From Prostheceraeus crozeri (Eukaryota > Platyhelminthes > Polycladida > Euryleptidae): 64,000 nucleotides of DNA. The notes below the pieces were generated by a model. It had not been told where the DNA came from, made no database searches, and saw only the letters and a list, made by a program, of their open reading frames with translations. This document shows, in pieces, positions 15,185 to 26,526 of the stretch (positions within the stretch are counted from its first letter, which is position 1; the number at the start of each line of letters is the position of its first letter). The stretch lies in the NCBI GenBank assembly GCA_907163375.1, contig CAJQUW010006790.1:1-64000 (forward strand), given 5' to 3'. The translations under genes were made by a program, and so were the position numbers.

Positions 15185-16565
15185 CTTTTGTCGATTGTGG
15201 TTGGATTGTATCTGCTCTTGGTCTGTTTGGAGAAGGTGTATCATATGGATTCTCTGACGCAATTTGCTTAGGGTGATCATATGGATCAGATTCATCATCA
15301 TCATCAGCGTCATAAAGATGACTTCTGCTAGAATCTGATGTCATGCTGAAATTCAATTCATTAGTGTAGTCCGAAGTAGAATCACATGCTGACCAAGAAT
15401 CGATATTCGGTTGTATTTGCAAAGAATTTGTAGTCGGGATTATCGGTTGCGATTTGACTTCTCGACCTTTCACGAAATCTTGAGATGGAATCGAGCCTAA
15501 TGATCGGGAATGACGATTTCCTTTTCTCAATGAATTTTCAGAACCAGCTATCTCAGAATGCCAAGACTTAGACCTCACAAGTCTACGGAATGTCCTTTTT
15601 GAAGGTTTGTTCACAAGAGTTCGTTTACGTAGAACTGCGTAACCGGATGAAGACGACGAATCTCTATCCGCACGATCATAAACAGGTTCATTTGACACTG
15701 GAACTGCACATTTGTAGTCGCCCGACGATGCCTCTGATTGCCTATCTGGTGAAATTGCTTTTGTCCTAATATTTACTGGAACTGAAGCGTATATTCCATC
15801 TGTTGTCGAGGATTCCACATGAATGATGGGAAGAGCATAGTCGTCATATTGAGGCAAAGCGGTATCGATGCTGGCTGAATTCGATGCTTCTTCGGTATTC
15901 AGATACTCAGGTGATTCCGTCAAAGGATCCAAATTCGAGCTTAGCCGTTTTGCGGCAGACTCAAGCTCCAGAAAATGTCTGGTATTGTCCGCTTGAGTAA
16001 GCTGTCTGTCTCTGATACTTCGATCCAAGTCAGGAAGGTTTGTATCATCATGCAAATCTGCAGTCGAAGATGTCAAAGTGGTTTGCGAAACACTGCTGCT
16101 TTCATCGATTGGCACCCGAAGAAAAACGTCACTTAGTTCCTTGGCTAATGCAATATCTTCAGTTGAGACAGATTTCTCGTCACTTTTGATGGAAGAATCG
16201 AACGCTGCAATTTTCCTGTTCAAAGCCGAGTCGCTAATCTTGCGAATTTTCCCATGGTCTGGGGCTTTGAGCAATCTGGATGCTGTAGAACCTGCACTTG
16301 GATGAAAGTTTAATCGAAGTGGTGCAATTTTGAAATTACTGAGTTCCTTGTGCGCGAGTTCTTGGTTATAATTGAACGTAGCCGGCTCAGCAGTTCGTAT
16401 TACCTCAAACATTGCTATCTTTCTACGAACTGATTCTTCTTTCTTTCTTTCAACCTTAACTGTTTCTTCTGCTTGCAATATTTCTTCTGTTGAGTCAATT
16501 TCTTTTGGGACTGGAGTAATCTGACGTCGTTCGCTGCCATTGAATTTTTCACTAGTCATTTTCAA
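15185..16565 (-). CDS. First coding exon of a tyrosine-motif-rich adaptor-like protein
   Basis: A 460-residue open exon starts at ATG 16565 (a second ATG follows two codons later) and ends at a strong 5' splice site AAAAG|GTAAGA at 15185/15184. The frame reads on only 16 codons into the intron. The protein is hydrophilic and low in globular sequence. It carries many spaced tyrosine motifs: PEYLN (about 219-223), YDDYAL (240-245), DGIYASV, GDYKCAV, PVYDRA, SGYAVL, and two YDxP sites, YDHP (Tyr429) and YDTP (Tyr441). YDxP is the class bound by Crk/Nck-type SH2 domains. A short motif is repeated, RRKIAMFE (47-54) and NRKIAAFD (116-123). A basic SKSWHSE patch follows. I do not recognise the family. 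A signalling scaffold is inferred, and the downstream exons were not found in the window. Confidence 0.75.
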
Positions 16566-17618
16566 TTTTTGGGTTTTTATCGAAGTTATTTATCAAAATA
16601 TAAATAATGCAATCAAGTAAATAAATCAAATTCTTGATTCAGTTAATCTCTGAAACAAGTGCAAGACTAGTAGAGTGACGATGAAAATTTAGAAAGACAG
16701 AAGTGTTAACTGATATAAACTTTATACTTTCATGTCAACTTTTTAAATGACACACCAATCAGTTTCCGAATTTATGTGATTGTCAGCGTTCTCATAATCG
16801 TGCATGTAAGCTTTGGACTTAAAACCAATTCATACTGAAATGGTGAACGTCATAGCCTTAATGTCATTCTTGATATTCAAGCATCATGTATACTTAAACC
16901 CATTGAACTTCGTCACTGAAATCTGAGATACGTATAGGCATCGTATGCTGATATTATTTCAGGTTAACTTTCGTGAAACAGTGAGAACAATTGACCGATA
17001 ATTTTGTAGACCGTAAAGAAATGTATTCAGACCCATTATCACCGCACATATGGTAACCCAGCATTCGAAAGCGAAAATGTTTTGTTGATTATATGTGCTG
17101 TTCATGTGACTTGGTTTGCCATGTTATTTATATTAGTCTGCCTGTATGAAAGTGAAGATTAAAAGCCATGGCATGATTGATTACTATCTCAAGTTTATAA
17201 GTAAAATCTTAGGAATGGGGTGTACTCCTTAATAAACTATTTCATCTGCACAACAATGATTGTTGATAAACATTCAATCAAAGGGTAGCAAATTCAAAAG
17301 TGAAGTACGATAAAACAGTATAATTCCCATATGTCAGTACCTCAAGGGACAGAGACAAAGTGTCGATATGAGCAAACCGCCGATGTATACAAGTAATATG
17401 CAGGCCACATTTTGCATACTTTAAGTATAAGTTTAATTAAGCCATATAGCAAGTTTGATTATGTACTATCAACACTATTTTCAGTGCATGCTTGACCATC
17501 AATTAGTTTATAGATCTACGGGAAAAGTGCTAGTTTACGAGTCTAATCCTATGCACACATAATCTCATGCTATTGATAGTTTTTTGCCCCATGATTGGAA
17601 ATCGATGGTGCATGTTCA
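16566..17618. other. Upstream of the adaptor-like exon; no gene seen
   Basis: This stretch should hold the 5' UTR or promoter of the minus-strand exon, or an intron. No TATA-like box or upstream exon could be assigned with confidence. The sequence is AT-rich. Confidence 0.35.
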
Positions 17619-17619
17619 A

Positions 17620-17946
17620 GAAAACAAGTTCTTCGAATCCAGTGTTATGCTTTTAAAATATTTGCAAAATTACACGGAAAATTTTTGTACCTTCTCAGGT
17701 ACACGTCGTCAGGTCAATCCAGCAGAAAAAAATAAAACCAAAGTTTTATGTATAGATGGTGAAAACAAATCACTCTCTTTTGCGTATGGTTAGCTCGGCA
17801 GGTAGCCAGTGGCAACACTTCGTCTGCTTCGTCAGCACATTCGCATTCTGCCACTTGATCACGTGATCCTCGTATTAATTCGCCGTGTAATTTTACAAAT
17901 ATTTTACATAACATAAGACTGGATTCGATGAGCTTGTTTTCCTGAG
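17620..17946. repeat. Inverted-repeat element (MITE-like)
   Basis: Arms of about 68 bp pair: GAAAACAAGTTCTTCGAATC and onward (17622-17686) with the complement 17876-17945, sharing TCGAATCCAGT, AAATATTTG and AAAATTACACGG. The spacer of about 190 bp has no gene. No convincing target duplication was found. Confidence 0.8.
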
Positions 17947-18399
17947 TTTTGATTGTTTGTGTTATAGGCATGAATATTGTTTAGTTTATACATTTTCTAA
18001 ATCGCTTGTTACTGAAAGAATTTTTATTTGGATGTTTTCAGACGTATGCAGATTTTATGCATGTGCCGGTACATATGACGATGGCGTAAACTTCCATGGG
18101 AATTTTACACACGCCCTGGGAATTTAGTGAATATCACAATAATTGCGATCACGAAAACAAGTGCAGAGAGCTCATTGAGCAAGGAGAGTGCGAAAGTCTC
18201 TTCTTAAGCTCAATGCTAAAGGATTTTCAAAGTAGTTTCAAAATATTATTTGGAATTACGGCAAGATTCAACCAAAGATTAGGATCTTCTCTACTCAATC
18301 ATCATAGCAATTTACTATCTGCTTGTCAGCTAAGTTGGGTAATGTATTGACAGTTAAGCGACAGCTAATTTTGTTGGACATAGCATATGCAGTGAAGTA

Positions 18400-18530
18400 A
18401 AGTCTTGAGAGGACCCGGAACATGTTCTATGTCGCAGAATCAACGGAAATATTTGGAGTCGGATCCAAATGGTCGTCGGAGTCAGACTCAGAGCCGAAGC
18501 TTTTCAAAATTCGATGGCGCCGCAGCCCTG
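18400..18530 (-). mobile_element. Possible hAT-type terminus
   Basis: On the minus strand the sequence starting at 18530 reads CAGGGCTGCGGCGCCATCG and continues with repeated CCGACTC/GACTCCGA words. Many hAT (Charlie-like) elements begin CAGGGCTGNGGAGTCGG, so a hAT end is likely. The opposite end and an 8-bp duplication were not found. Confidence 0.4.
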
Positions 18531-20626
18531 ATTCTGACAATGTCAACATCTTCAAAATTCTAAAACCATAATGCTCGGATAAAAGATCAGACCGAGTCAA
18601 GAATGAGCTGACTTGACCCGCGTTTGAAGTTTGGTTGTAATGAGAGACACAATAAAGAAATGTGGGAATTCGGTGAATCGCTCGGAGCAGTTACATAGAT
18701 ATAAAACGGGAAGTTCTGGCTACAGGAGGTATGTTGAGACCGTGTGCTACATCTAGTTAATGAATGGGGAAAGCGAAGTCAACGTTCCGAAAAGCGCTCT
18801 TTGAGGAAAGTTTATGCTCCTAGCAGAAATTCATGAGGTAAACAGGGTTGTATGAACAGAATAGACAATTTGATGAATGGAAAAAAGCATTTGATTTTAG
18901 TTAAGTTGACATTAAAAGGATTTAATTAACAAAAAAACTGAACTGCTTGCTATTTTTATTGACTTACCGAGAAAAATTTTTGCCGAATGCTGAAGAACGT
19001 GCGAATGTCGATTTGCACATTTCACATTACAGTTACATTGGGCATGTTATGAATAATTTTAATAAATCGATCGATTCCCTTGTCAATGCTGAGAAATGAT
19101 CTGTCTGATATCAGATCATTTAAAATCTGCGATTCTGATGCTCAAGATAATTGATCTGATTATCCAATCATTAACGAAAATTTCGAAGTTAAGATTTTAG
19201 CAGGTAAATCTTTTTCGACAACAAAAGTCAGCTTGCCTTTCTGTTTTCCTAAATTTCAATTCATGCTAAATGATCACAATCCAGAAATTATCCAGAGATT
19301 GATTTTGTATTTGAAATGCATTTGGAAAGTATTTGAATATTTTCAGGCACTTGTACTTCATAATTTCTAAAAATATGTACTTACAATTGTATCAACATGT
19401 TGACATTCTGGAGGAGATGAAGAAATGTGTTTTGCATTTAACCTTTCAGAACGTACATTTGTTCCAAGCTTGGTTTTCGTACTTTTGTGATAACTACCAC
19501 TATGATTTCTCGCTAGTGCTGATTCATGTATTTTCTGATTATTTGTCAATCTCAACTATCACAGTGGCGTCATGAGCGAAAAATTGATCATGATCTGAAG
19601 GTCTATCAGATCGCTTGCTTTGATAACTAATAATTTATTATCTAATATATCGCTTGTCTATGGAACATTGTGTAGGAAAAGGTTTTGTTGAGGAAACCAT
19701 CCAGTGATTTGCCTGGCACTTCACTTCAAAGGTTAATTTTACGGCTTAATTATTACTGATGGCATCACACGAGAACTCGACTCACTTCATTTCAAATAGT
19801 CGTTCAAAATGGGATGAAGAGAGCGCTCATCACAACAGTAAAGATGTACTACTTACTAGTCAGCGTGTAGGACCAGGAATAACCACCGTTCACGATACAT
19901 CTCATCTTCTGGGCCTCCCATTGAACCCAGAGTAACATGTGATTTTCATTTCATTACTGATCCGCTTATTTCAAGTCTTCGGAGTATGGTGTTTCGAAGT
20001 TTACAAACGCCAACGTTCTAACTTTAGAATTTCAAATGTCAAAAAAATTGGACTGAGACAATGGATAACTTTTTTCGCAGAAACTGTTTCGACAACAATT
20101 TCTTTGCGCTGTTTATATTCTCCAGTACAGCGTCATTGATTTGATTTCTGTGAAAAGGGACATCGTCTCTAGCGCTTCTTTTCGTTATAAACCGGATGAA
20201 CCAGAGTCGTAATCAACAGAAATCTAGCACATTATTGAAATATCTAGGTTGATTCTGAGATTACAAGCGGAATTAATTATCTTTGCAACCTAATGCTTTG
20301 TGGTGAGTATTAAGTTCCAGTTCTGTTTGCTAAACTAGTCGAACATAATAAAACGTATTTGAAAATTCATAAATTCACATTAATTTTTATTTCTTAAAAA
20401 AAATATCGACTGAAATATGAAACTAGTTGAGCTACCATTCAATTTACATAATCAGTTGTTGTCTCTAAGCTGCTCACACATTCAGTTGTGAAAACCATAT
20501 GGTTTCTCTACTCCACCTTGAAGTTATATTCAAGTAGTCTATGATTTGAGTATGGGACATTTAAAATTTCACACAAGGTGGTGGAATTCAGTGATGTGTG
20601 GTAATATTACATCAAGCAGAATATAG
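18531..20626. other. Gene-free stretch
   Basis: No gene is supported. A short perfect palindrome ATGATCTG-TCTGATAT-CAGATCAT lies near 19095-19120, with further TGATC words after it. Small open frames lack family motifs. Confidence 0.4.
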
Positions 20627-21347
20627 TCCGGCAGCCAGAACGAGTTTCTTCAGTGAAATAGGCCGAAAATGAGACTTTCACAGAGTGATGTAAATCTTCT
20701 GCCTAATACGAATCTGCACGTCTGCCGAGCTCTAGTGAGTTCCTCTTCTTGTCACACAGAATCAAAGAAAAACACACGTAAAACCAATGGGACGCAGATT
20801 GCAGTTTTTGGCTGAAATGAAGTTTCCTATATTTTCTCTGATTAAGCAAAAAATACTAAGCCCAGAGTCATAAATTTCGGCATGGATGTCTTCAGGTCAT
20901 TTCCTATGATGTTCATGCACCCCTCTCTATAAAGCTAAACACATTTAGATTTGGCGAGCCTCTTAATGTTGGCTTAAACACAAACAATTTGAGCAACTTT
21001 ATCCACATTCAACCACAGTCTCACAGGCATTGTCGATAAGAAGCATGATAATAGCACATGCACATAATAGGAAATGACCTGAAGACATTCCATATCAAAA
21101 AGTGTGGTTCTAGACGTAGCATTTTTACCGCAATAGGCGAAAATATAGAAATTTCACTTTAAGCAAAAACTGCAATCTGCGTCCCATTGGATTTACATCT
21201 GTTTTTCTTTGATCTTGTCTGACAAGAAGAGGAACTCACTAGAGCTCAGCAGACGTGCAGATTCGTATTAGGCAGAAGATATACATCATTCTGTGAAAGT
21301 CTCATTTTCGGCCTCTTTCCCTGAAGAAACTCGTTCTGGCTGCCGGA
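20627..21347. repeat. Foldback element, 281-bp arms
   Basis: Two arms of equal length (20627-20907 and 21067-21347) are inverted copies around a 159-bp spacer. Outer ends read TCCGGCAGCCAGAACGAG, inner ends AGGTCATTTCCTAT. Shared internal words include CTAATACGAATCTGCACGTC and AATGGGACGCAGATTGCAG. There is no coding capacity. Arm divergence is modest. Confidence 0.9.
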
Positions 21348-22869
21348 AATATCCCTTCTGTTCTATCAAACAGTGCACACGAAATTTCATGCGCCACATG
21401 AACTGTCAGAGATAAATGTCAACCATGGCGCGGTGAATTCCGGTTGAAATGGATTGAGAAATTGAATAACCTATGCTTCGGGATTGATTTGAAAATTTGA
21501 ATTTCACATGACTCCGCCGTCTTAACTCTAGATGATGCATAGATAAGTCAGATAAGTGCACGACACTTTCAGTAGGCGTACTTTTAACGTGACGGGGTTG
21601 TTTTTCCCAAATCTTAAAATTTTTCAATACTAGCGGGCCTTTGACAAAAGATCACACATTAGATGCACAATTCATATATTATTGTGTGAAAGCATTACAC
21701 TCTTCTCATCAGCACTGTAGCGATAAGAGATTTGCTGAATAGTACACTGCAATGTGTGAAGGAATGAAACATTTTCAAACCATTTTCTACACGAACAGTG
21801 CTTGACATTCAATAATGGTGTGAAGTTTACACAACTTTACAAAATGTTTATACTAAGTTTACAGTACGGTGCTTTACACTTTTCCATTGAGATGATGCAA
21901 AAAAGACAAGCCATAATGAATCAGCTGGCTGTGTTGCGCTTATATATTTACTTACTATTGAAAAAATTAATTAAGTCATCAATTGAATTAATATCAACAT
22001 AATTGATGCTATTTTAACGCCAATCTGCAAAATTAGAAGCTGATGATGTTCGTATGAGATTTTGAAACATATTTTGAGAAGTACTTTTTTAAAAATCAAA
22101 GTAGAAAATATTTTAAAACATATATCTAAAAATATATTTGAAACAGATACACATGAAAATCGGTATCTACAGATATACATGAAAATCGGTATCTAGACAA
22201 ATAAGAGAAGAACAATGAAATAAATTTCATAATACCCGTGGATCATGTGCGCTGGGAATTGCACTTCATAACTGAATTTTCGTGAGAAGCAGGGAATAAA
22301 AGGATTAAGGAGAGAGACTCTGGATAATCATCGAACAACTCATTTCAGTTCTTGTGACTGATTTTCTCACTATTCACACAGAAATATCTTTACACAGTCT
22401 AGCGACTACATACGTACTCGTACTTGTCTGTCTACTAGACTTTGCATGCATAAATATGGTCTAATTCTAGTCATGACCTGACTGAGTTCTTGCAGACTGT
22501 GTGCTCTATGTGATGATTAATCTTAACCCTTCAATGCTCAATTTATTTTGAAAATTCAAGTTTTCTTTGAAAAAAATTGTTCAAATGCAATTTGCGGGCG
22601 TTCTAGGGATCATACGAAGTCAGACGAGGTACCATTAAAATTGCACTAATCTCTTCTTTTTTTGGTTACAAATTTTTGCCGCTTTGGGATAAAAAGCTGC
22701 GGGTCGAAATGCTCTCAAAGAGGCGCAACAAAATGCATGAAAGGCTTAAACAACGAATGCATTAGATGATGCTAGTAAATCTACTGAATGGCCTTTAATT
22801 TAAAATATTTTTTTCATTTTACACTTCATTACCTCATTTACAGGCAAAGAAACAATTGAACTATTATTA
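21348..22869. other. Gene-free stretch
   Basis: No supported coding or RNA gene. A near-duplicate word ACATGAAAATCGGTATCTA occurs twice in tandem near 22150-22195. Otherwise ordinary AT-rich sequence. Confidence 0.4.
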
Positions 22870-23189
22870 AGGTTGATGAAAAAGTTTGGACCGATAGAAA
22901 ATTGATTCTAACTCCTTTGTTTTTCAACCTGTGAATTATATACTATGACCACATAATGCCTATATAAAGACAATCCTTAACTCCCCGTATTAATCTGATA
23001 CGATTACTTTTCCACTTCTTCCACACACTTGTTCAAAATTTGTCAAATTTATGCAAAATATTGCCTATTGTTTTGTTATTGATATGGATAGAGACAATCA
23101 TGTTTAACAATAATTATTCGATTGCAAATGAAGGAGAGATATTTCTTCTGTGTATCATTATCCGATAAGTGTTCGAAATAGTCACCATC

Positions 23190-24146
23190 AGCATTGATGC
23201 CTTTTGCCATCTCCTTGGTAGCACTGTGAAAACCTTCGAGTAGAAACTCCGGTCTTTTGATTCGAACCATTGGCTGCATTTGTGAATGATTGATCTCTAA
23301 AAGAATTCTTCATCGGAGAAAGCAAGTAATAGTCCGATGGAAATAGGTCCGAGGAATGAGGAGGATGGTCGAGTACGGTAAGTTCAATTTCAGGCGACTT
23401 CTCTTTTTTTCCTGAAGACGTGCGTGGTCTCGTATTGTCTTGTAAAAAACGGAAGTAACGAAGATTTGCGCGACGTCTCTTCTCATACACTGCCTCCTTC
23501 ATCTTCTCATGCTCCTCACAAACAGATGATGTTACGTGTCCTCTCACGAGCAAAGCAGCAACATGGTATGCCACGAGCAACCAAAAACCGATGGCAACAT
23601 GCTTCTTGCTGGTCATTGAATTCCGAGACACAGAGGTCAACCTCGTCATCATCTGGAGTCATCCACGATCTATTCAAGCAGGAACGTTGGTCGTTTTCCC
23701 AGTATATCCATACCTCATCGACAGATATAATACGAAGAAGGAAATTATTCTGTTCACATTGGGATAGAAGGGCTTCACATACAGTCTTTCTACGCAACTT
23801 TTGACGAGAAACCACTTTCCTATTCTGTGCAATTTCAAGCGGATTGTCCAAGCATTGACTCCTAGTTCTTTTGCGATTTGTTGTGTCGTCGCATATTTGT
23901 CCACCTCCAATAACTGCATGATTTCACTTTCGAATCTAAGGACGGACGCCCTGATCGTTCAGCGTCAGCATCATCAACCTTGTCTTCATTGAACTTGGTG
24001 GCCCACTCCTGGCAAGTTCTTACAGACACTGTTCCTACCCCAGTGGGCATTGCTGATATTCTTGCAGATGTCAGGTGAACTTAGACAAGATTCCCAGAAA
24101 AAATAAATAAGCTGGCGAATGTCTTCCCTACAAAACTCCATTGCAA
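23190..24146 (-). pseudogene. Mariner transposase relic (DD34D)
   Basis: From ATG 24146 the minus strand reads MEFCREDIRQLIYFFWES, then in other frames the HTH end VRTCQEWATKFNED and SGRPSL. The catalytic blocks follow: SVDEVWIYWEND (first D), LQDNTRPRT (second D), and LDHPPHSSDLFPSDYYL (third D of DD34D). The last block is MKNSFRDQSF and a C-terminal ending around 23190. All three catalytic aspartates are still visible, but the gene is split over at least four frames, so it is dead. Length matches the usual 340-350 residues. Confidence 0.9.
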
Positions 24147-24379
24147 CTCAAAACTTGTTCAGAGATGGTACAATTATCACGTTCAGATAGGTGTTGCAAA
24201 ATTTCCAGTTATATTTGCACTGAATAAGTGCTGATGACATAACTAAGAAGAATCACGTGAATAACATTGTCAGTATTCTAAAGAATCAAAGATATCGGAC
24301 GCAAACTTGACAATTTTCAGCTGTAGAGCTGAAGAAATGAAAAAGCAATCTCATCAGATTAATACGAGAAGTTTAGGGT

Positions 24380-24380
<1 letters not shown>

Positions 24381-24414
<34 letters not shown>
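24381..24414. repeat. (TA)n microsatellite at the insertion edge
   Basis: About 15 AT dinucleotides lie exactly where homology to the mariner right TIR stops. A shorter (TA)n at 29876-29891 lies where the homology resumes. The pair marks the two edges of the inserted block. Confidence 0.9.
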
Positions 24415-24416
<2 letters not shown>

Positions 24417-24424
24417 AAGAGAGA

Positions 24425-24530
24425 TAAACTCAAAATGGGAAATAAAAGATACCAAAAATTATACCCAAAGAAAACTCGACAACTTTTTCCCAACCGGTTT
24501 CAGCTCTATGAGCCTTCTCAAGGGAATGTT
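24425..24530 (-). mobile_element. Possible Penelope-like terminal sequence
   Basis: On the minus strand the segment reads CTTGAGAAGGCTCATAGAGC followed by TGAAACCGGTTGGG and a T/A-rich tail. A phrase of the type GAAGAAGGC...GCCGAAACG near an element end is common in Penelope-like elements. A GIY-YIG fragment of that class lies 6 kb downstream at 30300-30714. The assignment rests on this phrase alone. Confidence 0.35.
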
Positions 24531-24583
24531 TTATTTTTTGTTGCTTTTATTTATTTTTTTTGATTTTAACTTTTTGATCTGCA

Positions 24584-24868
24584 GCGGAGTGTAGGTGCAA
24601 CTTTAGGCAAAAGATTAGGCAATATTCTTGGCCTAATAACAAAAACGAGAGAAATTGGAGGAGGACTGAAAGTAGCAGCGATATAATTAACCAACGAAGT
24701 AACTTTACCAACACGAGAAGATTTAATAACCAAGAGAATTACAATTATAGGAAGTCGTGTAGAAATTGTTATAAGAACTGCAAACATTCATACGAATCCA
24801 CATTTAAGCCTCCAAACTGGCGTAGAAAGGAGACAAAATTCATTTCTATGAACCCAACAGACTTTTAG
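24584..24868 (+). CDS. Possible terminal exon, N/R-rich and Cys-rich
   Basis: A 94-codon open frame follows a good 3' splice site: a long T-rich tract ending CTGCAG at 24584. It ends at TAG 24866-24868. The product is rich in Asn and Arg and contains SCRNCYKNCKH, a Cys-Cys-Cys-His arrangement that could bind zinc, then STFKPPNWRRKETKF. No upstream exon is seen. It could be the 3' exon of an unknown transposon protein. I would not rely on it. Confidence 0.25.
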   Translation, partial: AECRCNFRQKIRQYSWPNNKNERNWRRTESSSDIINQRSNFTNTRRFNNQENYNYRKSCRNCYKNCKHSYESTFKPPNWRRKETKFISMNPTDF

Positions 24869-25050
24869 TTTTCAATGATGCACTTACTTATTGTAAGTAT
24901 ATATATATATATATAAAATAAAGGACTGATTTGAGGATTTCCATGCTCAGAATGTCCGAGGACGCGTGAGCGATATAGCCAGCGCCATGGAAATCTAAAT
25001 AGTAGTGTAGGTTTTACGACATTAATGTAGAAATATGCAGATCAAATGTA

Positions 25051-25682
25051 GCTGCTCATCAATAAATTGTTCAGATTAATCATCAATCACTGTAGAGACT
25101 ACCACTTAGGATGATGATGATGACAGATTCCAGTGTCATTCAAGGTACCTTTCATAATTATTTAACCCTCATAACATTTAATATTGCATCACTAATGTAC
25201 ATGTACATGTAGCTCATGCATCGTGCTAACCAAGTCGAGAATTGAAAAGAGAAAACAAATTGATTAATTTGATGCAAACAATGTTTAAGCTAAAACATGT
25301 ATTAACTCCTCTGTTGCCATTTGTGGGTAATGGACCATGACATTTGGGGTTGTGGAAGTAGGAGTCCAAGCCAGGGGAAATCAATTCTTCGATGATGGCA
25401 TTCAGTGAACGGCAGTGGAGATTATCGAAGACATAACGAGCTCACATTTGAACAGATAAAGTCTGAGCTATGATTGCGCGAACCCCAATCTCACATCTCC
25501 ATTTTTGATCATGCAGTTTTCTTGTGACAGGTGTGATTAATTATTAGTGATGCAATATTAAATGTTATGAGGGTTAAATAATTATGAAAGGTACCTTTGA
25601 ATGAACACACGAACATCATCATCATAAGTGATAGTGTGATAGTCTATGATTGATAATCTGAACAATTTATTGATGAGCAGCA
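25051..25682. repeat. Foldback element, about 145-bp arms
   Basis: Left arm 25051-25197 and right arm 25542-25682 are inverted copies (outer word GCTGCTCATCAATAAATTG, inner word AATATTGCATCACTAAT), with a 345-bp spacer. Both arms contain ATGATGATGATG-type runs and AAGGTACCTTT. There is no reading frame of note. Confidence 0.9.
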
Positions 25683-26147
25683 TAGTTTGATACCTTTGAT
25701 TTTTATATATATTGATTTTAAATCTATGAGTTTATCTATAGTAATGTATTTTTTGTTATATAGAGATCTCATTAAATTCCGTATATTCTATCCCTGTTCC
25801 CTCCCCCGAATAGAGATCCACTAGAAATTTGTAACATAGTCTCCCAACCCCCCGAATCTGTTATATCTAACAACTAGTTGTTGTAGATACACCTAAAAAC
25901 ATAAGTCTATGATTTGTTAATGTCTTCCTATGAGTTCTAAGTCTTGTCCATATTCCTATAGAATTAAACTGACATTAGTAGTGTCTTCAACTAAATAAGT
26001 AAAACTGTTTCATTGTTATTTGCTGAGATATATCGGCCAATTATCTGTACTAAGGCTCCTGCCCTTTTTGGAATTTATTTAGATATGCCAATATCCTCAT
26101 TATTTCATTTATTCAATGATAACTGCCTCATTCCCTTTAAAAAAATC

Positions 26148-26239
26148 ATAACTACGACATCTGTACTACCACAGAAAATGTAGCACAAGGCGAAGCCGAG
26201 TGCTACATCTTTCTATGGTAGTACAGAATGAGTAGTTAT
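26148..26239. repeat. Long hairpin near the Crypton 5' end
   Basis: ATAACTAC at 26148-26155 pairs with GTAGTTAT at 26232-26239. Inside, CTGTACTACCA pairs with TGGTAGTACAG, and GTAGCAC with GTGCTAC, closing on a loop with GGCGAAGCC. The related copy at 14.6-14.7 kb keeps the inner stem (GAAGCCGAGTGCTA and ACTCGG). A conserved stem at this place could be a recombinase site or an expression element. Confidence 0.75.
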
Positions 26240-26526
26240 ATCACTATTATCAAACGATCAAGAAATGTCAATGAACTCTATGGACCAGTGACGATATAGA
26301 CAATCTGCTAAGAACACAAACGTGGTTGGCTTTCCATGGCATCCAAAGTCCTAGTAGATAGCCTATCTAATATTGATGTCATGCATTTCCATAGAAATTA
26401 ACAATACCATAGAAAGTACTATTATCTACTTCTATGTGCATTTCCTTCATTTGAATTTCAAGTGAACCGATATTTAACTGGCATTTGCATGAGGTGTAGC
26501 CTGTACATTAACAAGCATTTGAAATA

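Noticed and set aside
23424-23804. 126-residue plus-strand frame
   Set aside because: Antisense to the mariner transposase relic.
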